Notes under the pieces: model-generated | Told to the model about the DNA's origin: nothing | What the model saw: only the letters and a program-made list of their open reading frames with translations | The model's database searches: none | NCBI RefSeq assembly: GCF_014649795.1 | Contig: NZ_BMTS01000001.1 | Location: 620,001 to 684,000 of the forward strand | Reading direction: 5' to 3' | Length of the DNA stretch: 64,000 bases | DNA from: Streptomyces melanogenes | GTDB taxonomy: Bacteria > Actinomycetota > Actinomycetes > Streptomycetales > Streptomycetaceae | Position numbers and translations under genes: made by a program | Shown here: positions 50,560-58,982 of the stretch, one piece after another | Layout: each line of letters begins with the position of its first letter | Numbering within the stretch: the first letter of the stretch is position 1

Positions 50560-51549
50560 ATGTCCTTCACCCACCGCGTCGTCATCGCGGTCTTCCCCGA
50601 TGTCGACCTCCTCGACGTCACCGGCCCGGCCGAGGTGTTCGCCCTGGCCAACCGGGAGACCGGGGGCCGGGCCGGTTATGAGGTCCGGCTGGCCGGGCCG
50701 GTCGCGGGCGAGGTGCGGACGTCGGCCGGGGTGCGGCTGCTGGCCGATCTGGGCTTCGCGGAGGTCGGCGGGCAGGTGGACACCCTGCTGGTGCCCGGCG
50801 CGGTCGACATGACCGACGAGGGTCCCGTCGCCCGTATCGACGCCGAGGTGGTGGCGTGGGTGAAGGAGACCGCCCCGTACGCCCGGCGGGTCGCGTCCGT
50901 GTGCGTGGGTGCGCACCTGCTCGCGGCGGCCGGGCTGCTCGACGGGAAGACGGCGACCACGCACTGGTCGACCGCTGCCCAGCTCGCCGCCGACCACCCG
51001 GAGGTCACCGTCGACGCGGACCCGATCTTCGTACGCACCGACCGCGGCCGGGTGTGGACCGGGGCCGGGATCAGCGCCTGCCTGGACCTCGCGCTGGCGC
51101 TGGTGGCCGAGGACCTGGGCGAGGACGTGGCGCTGGCGGTGGCCCGGCAGCTCGTGATGTACCTCAAGCGGCAGGGCGGGCAGAGCCAGTTCTCGGTCCC
51201 GCTCAGTCGGCCCGCCGCCTCCCGCCGTGACATCGACGAGCTGCGGCTGTGGATCGCCGACCATCTCGACGAGGACCTGTCCGCGCAGGCCCTGGCCGCC
51301 CGGATGTGCCTGAGCGAGCGGCATTTCGCGCGCGTCTTCAAACAGGAGACGGGCGCCAGCCCGGCCACGTACGTCGAGGCCGCCCGGGTGGAGGCGGCCC
51401 GGCGCCTGCTGGAGACCACCGACTGTCCGCTCGACCAGGTCGCGGCCGCGTCCGGGCTCGGCTCGGCCGAGACCCTGCACCGGTCGTTCAAGCGGCAGTT
51501 GGCGACCACGCCTGCGGCATACCGGCGCCGCTTCCGCACCACCACCTGA
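50560..51549 (+). CDS. GlxA-family regulator (DJ-1/PfpI-like domain plus AraC HTH)
   Basis: The 329-residue protein has an N-terminal DJ-1/PfpI-like domain (about 5-185, with VAVFPDVDLLDVTGPAEVF-type opening and RVASVCVGAHLLAAAGLLDG containing the nucleophile-elbow Cys) and a C-terminal AraC domain (ALAARMCLSERHFARVFKQE, then AAASGLGSAETLHRSFKRQL). Such proteins regulate arginine, carnitine or amide catabolism and rarely retain enzyme activity. ATG 50560. The isochorismatase-type hydrolase gene starts 117 bases downstream on the same strand and is a plausible target. Confidence 0.92.
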   Translation: MSFTHRVVIAVFPDVDLLDVTGPAEVFALANRETGGRAGYEVRLAGPVAGEVRTSAGVRLLADLGFAEVGGQVDTLLVPGAVDMTDEGPVARIDAEVVAWVKETAPYARRVASVCVGAHLLAAAGLLDGKTATTHWSTAAQLAADHPEVTVDADPIFVRTDRGRVWTGAGISACLDLALALVAEDLGEDVALAVARQLVMYLKRQGGQSQFSVPLSRPAASRRDIDELRLWIADHLDEDLSAQALAARMCLSERHFARVFKQETGASPATYVEAARVEAARRLLETTDCPLDQVAAASGLGSAETLHRSFKRQLATTPAAYRRRFRTTT

Positions 51550-51666
51550 CCCACCCCTCCCCACCCTTCCCACTCACCCCAGACCCGGGCGCGCGAGCGC
51601 GACACGGCGCTTCGCCATGCCCGCATTCATCCGAGATTCATCCGAGACAAGAAAGGCACTGCCTCC

Positions 51667-52305
51667 ATGAACGCGATCAACCCCGAGACGGCTCAGCCCT
51701 CCACGACCCTGCGGGACCTGAGCGGCCTGGACAACCAGCCGCCGAGGCTCAGCGAGTCCGTCCTCATCATGATCGACTTCCAGAACACCTACCGCACGGG
51801 CGTCATGACCCTCGACGGCGCGGAGGAAGCCGTCGCCGCCGGTGCCCGCCTGCTGGCGCGTGCCCGCGCCGCCGGTACGCCGGTCGTCCACATCATCAAC
51901 GACGGCGGGGAGAACACCCCGTACGACATCCGCGCCCACATCGGCGCCATCAGCGACGAGGTGGCTCCGGTGGACGGCGAGCCGGTCGTGGTCAAGCAGG
52001 TCCCGAACGCCTTCCACGCCACCGAGCTGGAGAAGACCCTGACCGAGCTGGGTGCCGCGCCGGGCAGCGGCAAGGCGCTGGTCCTGGCCGGGTTCATGAC
52101 GCACATGTGCGTCAACTACACCGCCCAGGGCGCCTTCTACCTCGGCTACCGCCCCACGGTCGTCGCCGAGACCACCGCGACGCGCTCGCTCGCCGCGCCC
52201 GACGGTACGGTCCTGCCCGCGTCGACCCTCCAGGCCGCGGCCCTGACGACGATCACGGACCTGTTCGGCACGGTCGTTCCCACGGTGGAGGCACTTCCTG
52301 CCTGA
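51667..52305 (+). CDS. Isochorismatase-family cysteine hydrolase
   Basis: The 212-residue protein has the Asp-Lys-Cys triad of the family: Asp in VLIMIDFQNTYRTG, Lys in VVVKQVPNAFH and Cys in GFMTHMCVNYTAQGAFYLGY. Members hydrolyse nicotinamide, ureido compounds, carbamoylated amines or isochorismate; no phosphopantetheine site or siderophore gene is nearby, so a nicotinamidase-like or carbamoyl hydrolase role is more likely. ATG 51667 with a weak AAGAAAGG-type site. It follows the GlxA-type regulator gene. A strong terminator follows it. Confidence 0.9.
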   Translation: MNAINPETAQPSTTLRDLSGLDNQPPRLSESVLIMIDFQNTYRTGVMTLDGAEEAVAAGARLLARARAAGTPVVHIINDGGENTPYDIRAHIGAISDEVAPVDGEPVVVKQVPNAFHATELEKTLTELGAAPGSGKALVLAGFMTHMCVNYTAQGAFYLGYRPTVVAETTATRSLAAPDGTVLPASTLQAAALTTITDLFGTVVPTVEALPA

Positions 52306-52316
52306 CCCGACAGTGG

Positions 52317-52355
52317 GCGGTGCGCGGCAGAGGGGGTTGTTCTGCCGCGCACCGC
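52317..52355. terminator. 15-bp hairpin between convergent genes
   Basis: GCGGTGCGCGGCAGA, nine bases, TCTGCCGCGCACCGC: a perfect 15-bp stem between the isochorismatase stop (52305) and the LysE stop (52357). Confidence 0.85.
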
Positions 52356-52356
52356 G

Positions 52357-52974
52357 TCAGGCGACCAGCCCCTCCACCAGCAGGACCCCGCCGATGGCGA
52401 TCATCATGGCGCCGGACGCCCGGGTCACGGCCCGGGCCGCCGAGGGGCGAGCCCTCAGGACCGTACGGGACAGGACGCCCACGGCGAGGTAGACCAGGGC
52501 GCAGGCCGTCATGTGCAGGGTGCCGAGCAGGCCCGTCTGCGCGGCCACCGGCCAGCCCTTCGCTGTGTCGATGAACTGCGGGAACAGGGAGAAGTACAGC
52601 AGCAGCGCCTTGGGGTTGAGGCCGCTGATCCCGACGCCCCTGAGCATGATCTGCAAGCGGGAGGACCCCATCGCCTCCTCGGCGGCGGCCGGCGCGGCCG
52701 GTTTCCTCAGCACGCCCCAGCCCAGCCACACCAGATATCCGGCCCCGGCGACGGTCAGCGCGGTGAGCACGGTGGGCGAGCTCGCCACGATCACCACCAG
52801 ACCGGCGACGGCGAGCAGGGTGTACCCGGCGTATCCGGCTATCAGCCCGGCGACCGCCGGGACGACCGACCGGTCCCGCAGCCCCGCCGAGATCGCGTAG
52901 GCCCAGTCCGCGCCCGGGGTCAGCACCAGCAGCAGGTCCACCGCCAGGAAAGCCGCCACCGTCGTCGTGTCCAT
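52357..52974 (-). CDS. LysE/RhtB-family amino acid exporter
   Basis: The 205-residue protein has six membrane helices and the family opening FLAVDLLLVLTPGADWAYAI with the conserved L-T-P-G-x-x-x-x. The helix-3/4 region GISGLNPKALLLYFSLFPQF holds the N-P-K-A signature. It exports an amino acid or related metabolite by proton exchange. ATG 52974. It is divergent from an Lrp/AsnC regulator, the standard pairing for amino acid-induced export. Confidence 0.93.
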   Translation of the reverse strand: MDTTTVAAFLAVDLLLVLTPGADWAYAISAGLRDRSVVPAVAGLIAGYAGYTLLAVAGLVVIVASSPTVLTALTVAGAGYLVWLGWGVLRKPAAPAAAEEAMGSSRLQIMLRGVGISGLNPKALLLYFSLFPQFIDTAKGWPVAAQTGLLGTLHMTACALVYLAVGVLSRTVLRARPSAARAVTRASGAMMIAIGGVLLVEGLVA

Positions 52975-53076
52975 CGATCGATCGTTCCCTCTCGCGTTCC
53001 TTGTGACGAGAGGGAAGACTAGGGTGGATCCGCCCGAAAGTGTTTGCTTAATTACTCCATGATCGCGTCTGGTGAG

Positions 53077-53090
53077 GGAGAATCTTCTCC
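53077..53090 (+). promoter_or_regulatory. Palindrome GGAGAATCTTCTCC over the Lrp ribosome site
   Basis: The 14-base palindrome ends directly before the ATG of the Lrp gene (53091). Its left half supplies the GGAG ribosome site, so the dyad can act as an operator or as an mRNA fold that hides the site. It lies in the 116-base divergent region shared with lysE. Confidence 0.5.
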
Positions 53091-53543
53091 ATGGATGCCC
53101 TGGATCGAAAAATTCTTACCGAGCTCCAGCTCGACGGCCGTCTGACGGTCACCGAGCTGGCCGCGCGCGTGGGACTCAGCGTCTCGCCCTGCCACCGCCG
53201 GGTACGGGACCTCGAACGCGCGGGCGCGATCCGCGGCTACCGCGCGGTCGTCGACCCGTCCGCCGTCGGCCTGGACTTCGAAGCCCTCGTCTTCGCCACC
53301 CTGCGCTGGGAGGACCCCGACACCGTCACGGCCTTCGAGGACGCTGTCAGCGCCGTCCCGCACGTCATCCAGGCCCAGCGCCTGTTCGGCGAACCCGACT
53401 ACCTCCTGCGCGTCGCCACCACCGACCTGGCCGCCTACCAGCAGCTCTACGACCAGCAGCTGGCCCGGCTCCCCGGAGTCCAGCGCCTGACGTCCACCCT
53501 GGTCATGAAGAAGGTCGTCCACGACCGGCCCCTGCCCGAGTAG
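53091..53543 (+). CDS. Lrp/AsnC-family transcriptional regulator
   Basis: The 150-residue protein has the AsnC winged helix (LDRKILTELQLDGRLTVTEL, then GLSVSPCHRRVRDLERAGAI) and a RAM effector domain (about 65-145, with FEDAVSAVPHVIQAQRLFGE and DYLLRV). It would bind an amino acid and control the divergent LysE exporter. ATG 53091 lies at the end of a 14-base palindrome. Confidence 0.94.
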   Translation: MDALDRKILTELQLDGRLTVTELAARVGLSVSPCHRRVRDLERAGAIRGYRAVVDPSAVGLDFEALVFATLRWEDPDTVTAFEDAVSAVPHVIQAQRLFGEPDYLLRVATTDLAAYQQLYDQQLARLPGVQRLTSTLVMKKVVHDRPLPE

Positions 53544-53646
53544 GCGGCGCGAACCGGCGTGCGGGGGCGCTCCGGCACGGCGAGAGCCCCGGCGGCCCTG
53601 CCTTCGCGCCCTGTCCGGCACCCCGGCCGTCTGGTTGATTCGCAGG

Positions 53647-54633
53647 GTGAATCCGGCAGCCGACACCGCCCTGCCCTACCCCTCCGGCTGGTTCTGCCTG
53701 GCCCCGTCCCACGAGCTGGCCGCGGGGGCCGTGCTGACCCGCGCGCTGGCCGGTGAGGACGTCGTCCTCTACCGGACAGTGCCCGGCGCGGCCCACGCCG
53801 TACGGCCCCACTGCCCCCACCTCGGTGCCCATCTCGGCATCGGTGGGACGGTCGAGGGCCAGAACCTCCTCTGCCCCTTCCACCGCTTCGCGTTCGCCCC
53901 GGACGGTACGTGCGTGAGCGCCCCCGGCAGCCTGCCGCCGCGCGCCCGCCTCGCCCAGCTGCCCGTACGTGAACGCAACGGCATGCTGTTCGTCTGGTAC
54001 GGCCACGAGGGAGCCAGGCCCGGCTGGGAACTCCCGGACGAGCTCGGCACGGCGGTCCCCACCTCCTGGTGGACCCGTGACGTGGCCACCCACCCGCAGG
54101 AGGTCATCGAGAACATCGTCGACTACCGGCACCTGGCCGCCCTGCACGGCGCGTCCGCGCGGGAAGTGGCCCCGCCGGAGGTCCAAGGGCCCTTCCTCCG
54201 GCTGCACTTGAGCTTCGGCGTCGAACGCCACCCCAGAGCGGAGCGCCTCTTCGCCGGCACCCGGCAGGAGGTGCTCCTGGGCGGCCTCGGTATCCTGCTC
54301 ACCCGGCTCCCGCTGCCCCGTTTCGGCCTGCTGTTCCACCTGTGGAGCCTGCCGACGCCCATCGGCCCCTGGGAGTCCCGGCTGCGCTGCGCCGCCTCCT
54401 GCACCGTGACCGACCGGCGCCGCTTCCCCGGCCCCGGCCTCCTGCGGACCCCGCTCACCGGGATCGCGGCCCATGCCGTGCGCCGGGCGGCCGTCGAACT
54501 GCTGGAGCAGGACATCCCGATCTGGAACCACAAGCGGTACGAGCCGCACCCCCGGCTGGCCCGCGGCGACGAGATGATCAGCCGCTTCCGGCGCTGGGCC
54601 CGGCAGTTCTACCCCGACGGCGGCTTGGCGTAG
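53647..54633 (+). CDS. Rieske [2Fe-2S] oxygenase, alpha-subunit type
   Basis: The 328-residue protein has a Rieske domain (about 10-110) with CPHLGAHLG and LLCPFHRFAF giving the C-x-H / C-x-x-H cluster ligands. A catalytic domain follows with IENIVDYRHLAALHG, the D-x-x-H-x-x-x-x-H mononuclear iron site. The plan resembles single-component KshA/cholesterol 7-desaturase-like (Neverland/DAF-36-type) oxygenases more than multi-subunit dioxygenases; this is a judgement from layout. It would need a separate reductase, none of which is nearby. GTG 53647 is the likely start, with TTG 53635 in frame. No ribosome site is obvious. Confidence 0.87.
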   Translation: MNPAADTALPYPSGWFCLAPSHELAAGAVLTRALAGEDVVLYRTVPGAAHAVRPHCPHLGAHLGIGGTVEGQNLLCPFHRFAFAPDGTCVSAPGSLPPRARLAQLPVRERNGMLFVWYGHEGARPGWELPDELGTAVPTSWWTRDVATHPQEVIENIVDYRHLAALHGASAREVAPPEVQGPFLRLHLSFGVERHPRAERLFAGTRQEVLLGGLGILLTRLPLPRFGLLFHLWSLPTPIGPWESRLRCAASCTVTDRRRFPGPGLLRTPLTGIAAHAVRRAAVELLEQDIPIWNHKRYEPHPRLARGDEMISRFRRWARQFYPDGGLA

Positions 54634-54650
54634 GGCCGTGCGGCCGCCGC

Positions 54651-55760
54651 CTACAGGACCGTGCTGCCCAGCGGCCGGTCCGGAGCCGCGCCCGGCGGGA
54701 CGAAGAACAGCGCGGAACCGTAGTGCTCGACGAACGCGCCGAGCGCGTCGTGGCCCGCGAGACGGCGCTGCACGCGGGTGAACAGGTTCGGGTCGTTCAT
54801 GTACGCGAGGAAGAGCAGACCCTGGTCGTCGGGGGCGTTGTCGTAGGAGTACCCCCGGCGCAGCATCCGGGCGCCGCCGTCGAACCGGGGGTGGGCGAGG
54901 CGGACGTGGGCGTCGGCGGGGAGCAGATAGCCGCCCTGCGGCGTCTTGGCGAAGAGGTCGGCCTCGGTGTGTTCGGGGCCGCCCTGGAGGGGGCCGCCGT
55001 GTGCCTTGCGGCGGCCCATCACACGCTCCTGGCGCTCGACGGGCAGCGCGCCGAACTCGGCCGTCGCCAGGCGGATGCGGCGCACCACCAGGTAGGTGGC
55101 GTTGTGGTGGGGCCCGGGGCCGAGCCACACCCAGCGTTCGGCCTCCTTCGCACTGGGGTTGGCGGTGCCGTCCTTGAAGCCGAACAGGTTACGAGGGGTC
55201 TCTCCGGGCGGCGTGGCGGGCAGGAAGCCCGCCTGGTGCCAGCGCGGGCGCAGCACGCCCGGCGCCGCCCGTTCCAGGCGCCGGGCGAGGTCGGCGCAGA
55301 CGGTCGGGGCGGCGGCGCAGATCTGCAGGAACAGCTGGCCGCCCCCGGCTTCGGGGCGCAGCCGGTCACCGGCGAAGGCGGGCAGGTCGCGCAGCGCCTG
55401 CGGCGCCCGTGCGCCCAGACGGGAGAAGAAGGCGGGGCCGAAGCCCACCGTGACGCTCGGCCCGTCACGGAGGCCGGCCGGCCGGGCGGTGAGCGGAGGC
55501 GTCCACGCGGCGAACATACGGCGCACGGCGTCCCGGCCCGTCGCCCCGTGTGTACCGGGGCTCAAGTCGTAGGACAGCAGCAGCACTCGGGGAGGCTGCG
55601 GGTCCGTCACGCCCGGCTGGCGGCCGGGTTGCGAGGGCGGGCCGGGGACAGGGGCGGGGGATCCCTGACAGCCGGTCACGGCGGCGGCCGTGCCCAGGGC
55701 GGCCAGCCCGCCGAGCAGCTCACGCCGGGCGGGCCCGTCACCGCCGACGGGCGGTGTCAC
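54651..55760 (-). CDS. Dyp-type heme peroxidase, Tat-exported lipoprotein
   Basis: The 369-residue protein starts with ARRELLGGLAALGTAAAVTG followed by Cys31: a twin-Arg-like basic pair, hydrophobic stretch and lipobox. The DyP domain carries the catalytic Asp in NLFGFKDGTANP (GFKDG at 194-198), the proximal His in AHVRLAHPR and the distal Arg in RMLRRGYSYD. It oxidises substrates with hydrogen peroxide outside the membrane. The EfeB relatives work with EfeU/EfeO in iron uptake, but those genes are absent here. GTG 55760 is chosen; an extended frame to 56684 is antisense to the beta-helix gene. Confidence 0.9.
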   Translation of the reverse strand: MTPPVGGDGPARRELLGGLAALGTAAAVTGCQGSPAPVPGPPSQPGRQPGVTDPQPPRVLLLSYDLSPGTHGATGRDAVRRMFAAWTPPLTARPAGLRDGPSVTVGFGPAFFSRLGARAPQALRDLPAFAGDRLRPEAGGGQLFLQICAAAPTVCADLARRLERAAPGVLRPRWHQAGFLPATPPGETPRNLFGFKDGTANPSAKEAERWVWLGPGPHHNATYLVVRRIRLATAEFGALPVERQERVMGRRKAHGGPLQGGPEHTEADLFAKTPQGGYLLPADAHVRLAHPRFDGGARMLRRGYSYDNAPDDQGLLFLAYMNDPNLFTRVQRRLAGHDALGAFVEHYGSALFFVPPGAAPDRPLGSTVL

Positions 55761-55894
55761 GTCGGATCCCCGGGCGACGGCGAAGCCCGGCCTGCGAGCG
55801 CGTGCGGCATGCTGTCCCTGCCCATCACATGACAAGTAGTCGTATAAGGGGTGTAGTTCGCATTCACGGCGCTTGGCACGATACACCTGACGCC

Positions 55895-57207
55895 GTGCTC
55901 GCTCTCGTTTCCCGTCTTCTGACGCGGCGTCGGCTCGGTCTGCCCGCCGCCGCGCTGCTCCTGCTCGTTCCGGCGTGTTCCGGCCCGGTGGACGACTCCG
56001 CCCCGCCCGGTCACGGCCCGGCCGCCACCCTGCGCGTACCGCAGAACTTCGGGTCCATCCAGCAGGCGGTGGACCGCGCGCGCCCCGGGGGACCTGGTGC
56101 TGGTCGCGCCCGGGGTCTACCGGGAGAGCGTCACGGTCGCCGCGCCCCGCGTCGTCCTGCGCGGCGCGGACCGCAACGGCACGGTCATCGACGGCGAGTT
56201 CCGCAGCGCCAACGGCGTCACCGTGACCGGGGCAGGGTCGGCCGTGGAGAACCTGACGGTCCGCAACCACCTCGCCAACGGTGTGCTGTTCACCGGCGTC
56301 ACCGACGCGTCCCGGCACACCGGCGGCGCCGGGGGAGCGGGCTACGAACGGCTCGACACCAAGGCGTACCCCCCGCTCAAGGGCTTTCGGGCGTCCTTCG
56401 TGACGGCGCACAACAACGCGCTGTACGGCATCTACGCGTTCGACGCCCGAGAGGGGATCATCGAGGACTCCTACGCCTCCGGCCAGGCCGACTCCGGGAT
56501 CTATGTGGGCCAGTGCCGTCCGTGTCTGACCACCGTGCGGCGCAACACCGTCGAGCACAACGCCGTCGGCATCGAAGTCACCAACGCCTCCGAGGAGTTG
56601 TACGTCCTGGGCAACACGGCCCGCCACAACCGGGTCGGGGCGACCGTGAACTTCAACGACCTGGAGGCCCTGGCACCCCAGCACCGCGCGGTGTTCACCG
56701 GCAACGCCTTCACCGACAACAACGACGACCGCAGCCCCGAGCAGGCCGACGGCGGCTACGGCACCGGGATCGGCCTCGGCGGGGGCACGGACAACACCGT
56801 CGAGCGCAATCTGATCAGCGGAAACCGCCGGGCCGGGGTGCTGTTGACCGATGTCGCCGGGTATCCGGCCGCCCGCAACGCGGTACGGGACAACCGGGTC
56901 AGCGGCAACGGGACCGACCTGGTGCTCGCCACCTCCGCCGTCGCGGGCAACTGCTTCGACGCCAACACGTCCGACCGCGTCTCCCCGGCGGACCTCACCG
57001 AGGTGGCGCGCTGCGGACGTCCGGCGGGGCAGTGGCGGGTGCCCGGGTCGGTGCCCGCCGTGGCCGCACCGGCGGGGCTGTCCTTCCGGCTGGTGCCCGC
57101 CCCGCCGCCCCAGCGGTCCATGCCCCGGGCGTCCTCCGCGCCGGCGCGGGCGGCCGTGGGCCTGCCCGGAGGCGCGGGGCTATCCGCTGCCGCCGGATTC
57201 CGCGTAG
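55895..57207 (+). pseudogene. Right-handed beta-helix lipoprotein gene with one, perhaps two, frameshifts
   Basis: GTG 55895 opens a lipoprotein signal (SRLLTRRRLGLPAAALLLL, then VPAC) and runs through VPQNFGSIQQAVDRARPG. The protein sense then continues in the next frame as LVLVAPGVYRESVTVAAPRV. A run of five G (56087-56091), where four would keep frame, explains the shift. After it come parallel beta-helix repeats (GIIEDSYASGQADSGIYVGQ, VEHNAVGIEVTNASEELYV). Near 57168 a second extra base would restore an ending LPEARGYPLPPDSA with stop at 57205-57207; without it the frame runs to 57284, into the convergent gene. It is either a decayed gene or an assembly with homopolymer errors. Confidence 0.7.
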
Positions 57208-57216
57208 CCGCGTGCG

Positions 57217-57957
57217 TCACGCCGGTGTCGAGGCTGCCGGGGAGGGCCAGGGGCCCGGCGGCAGCGGCGCGCGGCGCCCGGTGAAGTCGACCGTCACGGG
57301 GTCGCCCCCACGGCTGAGCACGGCCTCGACCCGGCCGAGCCCGCCCTTCTCGTCGATCCAGTACGTCACGGGCGAGTTCGGCGGGCCCGACGGCTTCGTG
57401 CTGCTGAACGTGCGGGTGGCGGGGCGGGGACCGGCGAACAGCGTGTAGGTGTGGCCCCGCAGCCGTCTCTCGCCCAGCCACTGGGGGCCCGACTGGGCCA
57501 GGAGCTGGGCGTTCTCGGGGCGGTCGCTGCCCAGGGCCAGCACCAGGCGCAGCGCGCGGTCCACCGGGTCGCGGGTGTAGGAACGCCGGGACCAGCGGGG
57601 TGCGGCGCCCGGGCGTTCCGCGCGGCCCCCGGGCGCCACCGCCACCCCGGCCGCGTCCCAGGCGACCCGGCCGTCCCGGCCCAGGGCGCGATAGCTGCCC
57701 AGCGCGCGGTGGGCGGCGTAGTCGACCACGGCCTCGACGCCGACGTCGGTGTCCGCCGCGGGCACGTTCAGCCGGACCGACGCCGGGCCGCTCTCGTACA
57801 CCGACAGCCGGGCCAGCGCCAGCCGCTGGGCCTCCTCCAAGGTGACCGGCCGACGCTGGTCCGGTGCACCGCACGCCGTCGTTGCGATCAACAGCGCCGC
57901 CGTGAGCAGCGCGGCGCAGCCGCCGTGGCGCAGGGCCCGGCGGGCCGTATGTCCCAT
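57217..57957 (-). CDS. Predicted lipoprotein, unknown function
   Basis: The 246-residue product has a lipobox (LLTAALLIATTACGA, Cys about residue 30). A helix rich in Leu and Ala follows (LEEAQRLALARLSVY), then VVDYAAHRALGSYRAL, SYTRDPVDRALRLVLALGSD and the late VTYWIDEKGGLGRVEA. The pattern (a helix, then several strands ending in a YWID-x-KG motif) recalls LolA/LppX-like outer-surface folds, but this is a weak guess. ATG 57957 is used; the open frame to 58005 overlaps the divergent gene. It is convergent with the beta-helix gene. Confidence 0.7.
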   Translation of the reverse strand: MGHTARRALRHGGCAALLTAALLIATTACGAPDQRRPVTLEEAQRLALARLSVYESGPASVRLNVPAADTDVGVEAVVDYAAHRALGSYRALGRDGRVAWDAAGVAVAPGGRAERPGAAPRWSRRSYTRDPVDRALRLVLALGSDRPENAQLLAQSGPQWLGERRLRGHTYTLFAGPRPATRTFSSTKPSGPPNSPVTYWIDEKGGLGRVEAVLSRGGDPVTVDFTGRRAPLPPGPWPSPAASTPA

Positions 57958-58151
57958 CACCGCGTCAGCACACCACCGGCCGGGTGCGAAGGAGGCGCGT
58001 GACACGGTCGCGTGGGCCGTTCAGGCGCAGCGGTCGCGCCCGCGGTGGCACCCGGATGGCCCCTTCGCCACGGTGGGCCCGGGTCCGCCGTGCTCGAATG
58101 GTGGCAGGGCGGCGGTGCCCGATGCCGTCGCCGCAGCCAGCAGGAGCCGCC

Positions 58152-58847
58152 GTGACGCCGCTCATACGCCGCCCGCTTTCCTCGATATGCGGGGCCGCCC
58201 TCGCGGCCCTCCTGGTCGGGGTGGCCGCCCCGACTCCCGCCGCCGCGGCGCCCGCACCCGCGTGCACCGCGGACACCGGCCCGTACCAGTGGCAGTTGGA
58301 GCAGTATCTGCGCCTGCCCGCCGACGGACGCCAGTCCGGTGCCGACTGCGAGGCGATCCGCGCCTTCCAGGAACGCAACGGCGTCCTGCCCGCCGACGGC
58401 TTCGCGAGCCTGGCCACCTACCGCACCGCCCTGGTGATCGAGGAACGCCGCGCCCCCAACAAGAACGGGACCTGTCCCCACCGGCAGGAGCGGCTCGTCT
58501 GCGTCGACCTCGCCCGGCAGCTCCTGTGGGTGCAGCGCGACGGCCAGGTCATCTACCCGGCGGTCGCGGTCCGCACCGGGCGCTGGGGCCAGCAGACCCG
58601 CAACGGCTGGCACGAGATCACCGAGCGCCGCATCGACGACCACTCCGAGCTGTACGACAACGCGCCCATGCCGTACTCCCAGTACTTCTCCGGCGGCCAG
58701 GCCTTCCACGGCGTCTACGGCGACCTCTTCAACGGCGGCGGCTCGGCCGGGTGCATCAACCTGCACCTGCGCGACGCCGAGCTCCTGTGGAACACCACCG
58801 ACGTCGGCGACGCCGTCTTCATCTGGGGGCGCAAACCCGCGACGTGA
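58152..58847 (+). CDS. Secreted L,D-transpeptidase with peptidoglycan-binding domain
   Basis: The 231-residue protein has a signal peptide (about 1-35), a PG_binding_1-like helix bundle (about 45-95, YQWQLEQYLRLPADGRQ, then AIRAFQERNG) and a YkuD domain (about 115-228). The catalytic motif appears as FHGVYGDLFNGGGSAGCINL, with His186 and Cys201; the usual S-H-G-C is S-A-G-C. It would form 3-3 peptidoglycan cross-links or attach proteins to the wall. GTG 58152 has GGAG five bases upstream. It is divergent from the lipoprotein gene. Confidence 0.9.
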   Translation: MTPLIRRPLSSICGAALAALLVGVAAPTPAAAAPAPACTADTGPYQWQLEQYLRLPADGRQSGADCEAIRAFQERNGVLPADGFASLATYRTALVIEERRAPNKNGTCPHRQERLVCVDLARQLLWVQRDGQVIYPAVAVRTGRWGQQTRNGWHEITERRIDDHSELYDNAPMPYSQYFSGGQAFHGVYGDLFNGGGSAGCINLHLRDAELLWNTTDVGDAVFIWGRKPAT

Positions 58848-58982
58848 AGGATCGGCCGGGTGAATCCGCCGTGGCGCACGGGTGAGTCCTCGGCATGATC
58901 ACTTCTGTCGATCGGGAGGGACCCGCGGTGTGATGTTCATTCAATTCGTCGTATCAGGTGTCGGCGGAAATGAGACATCACG

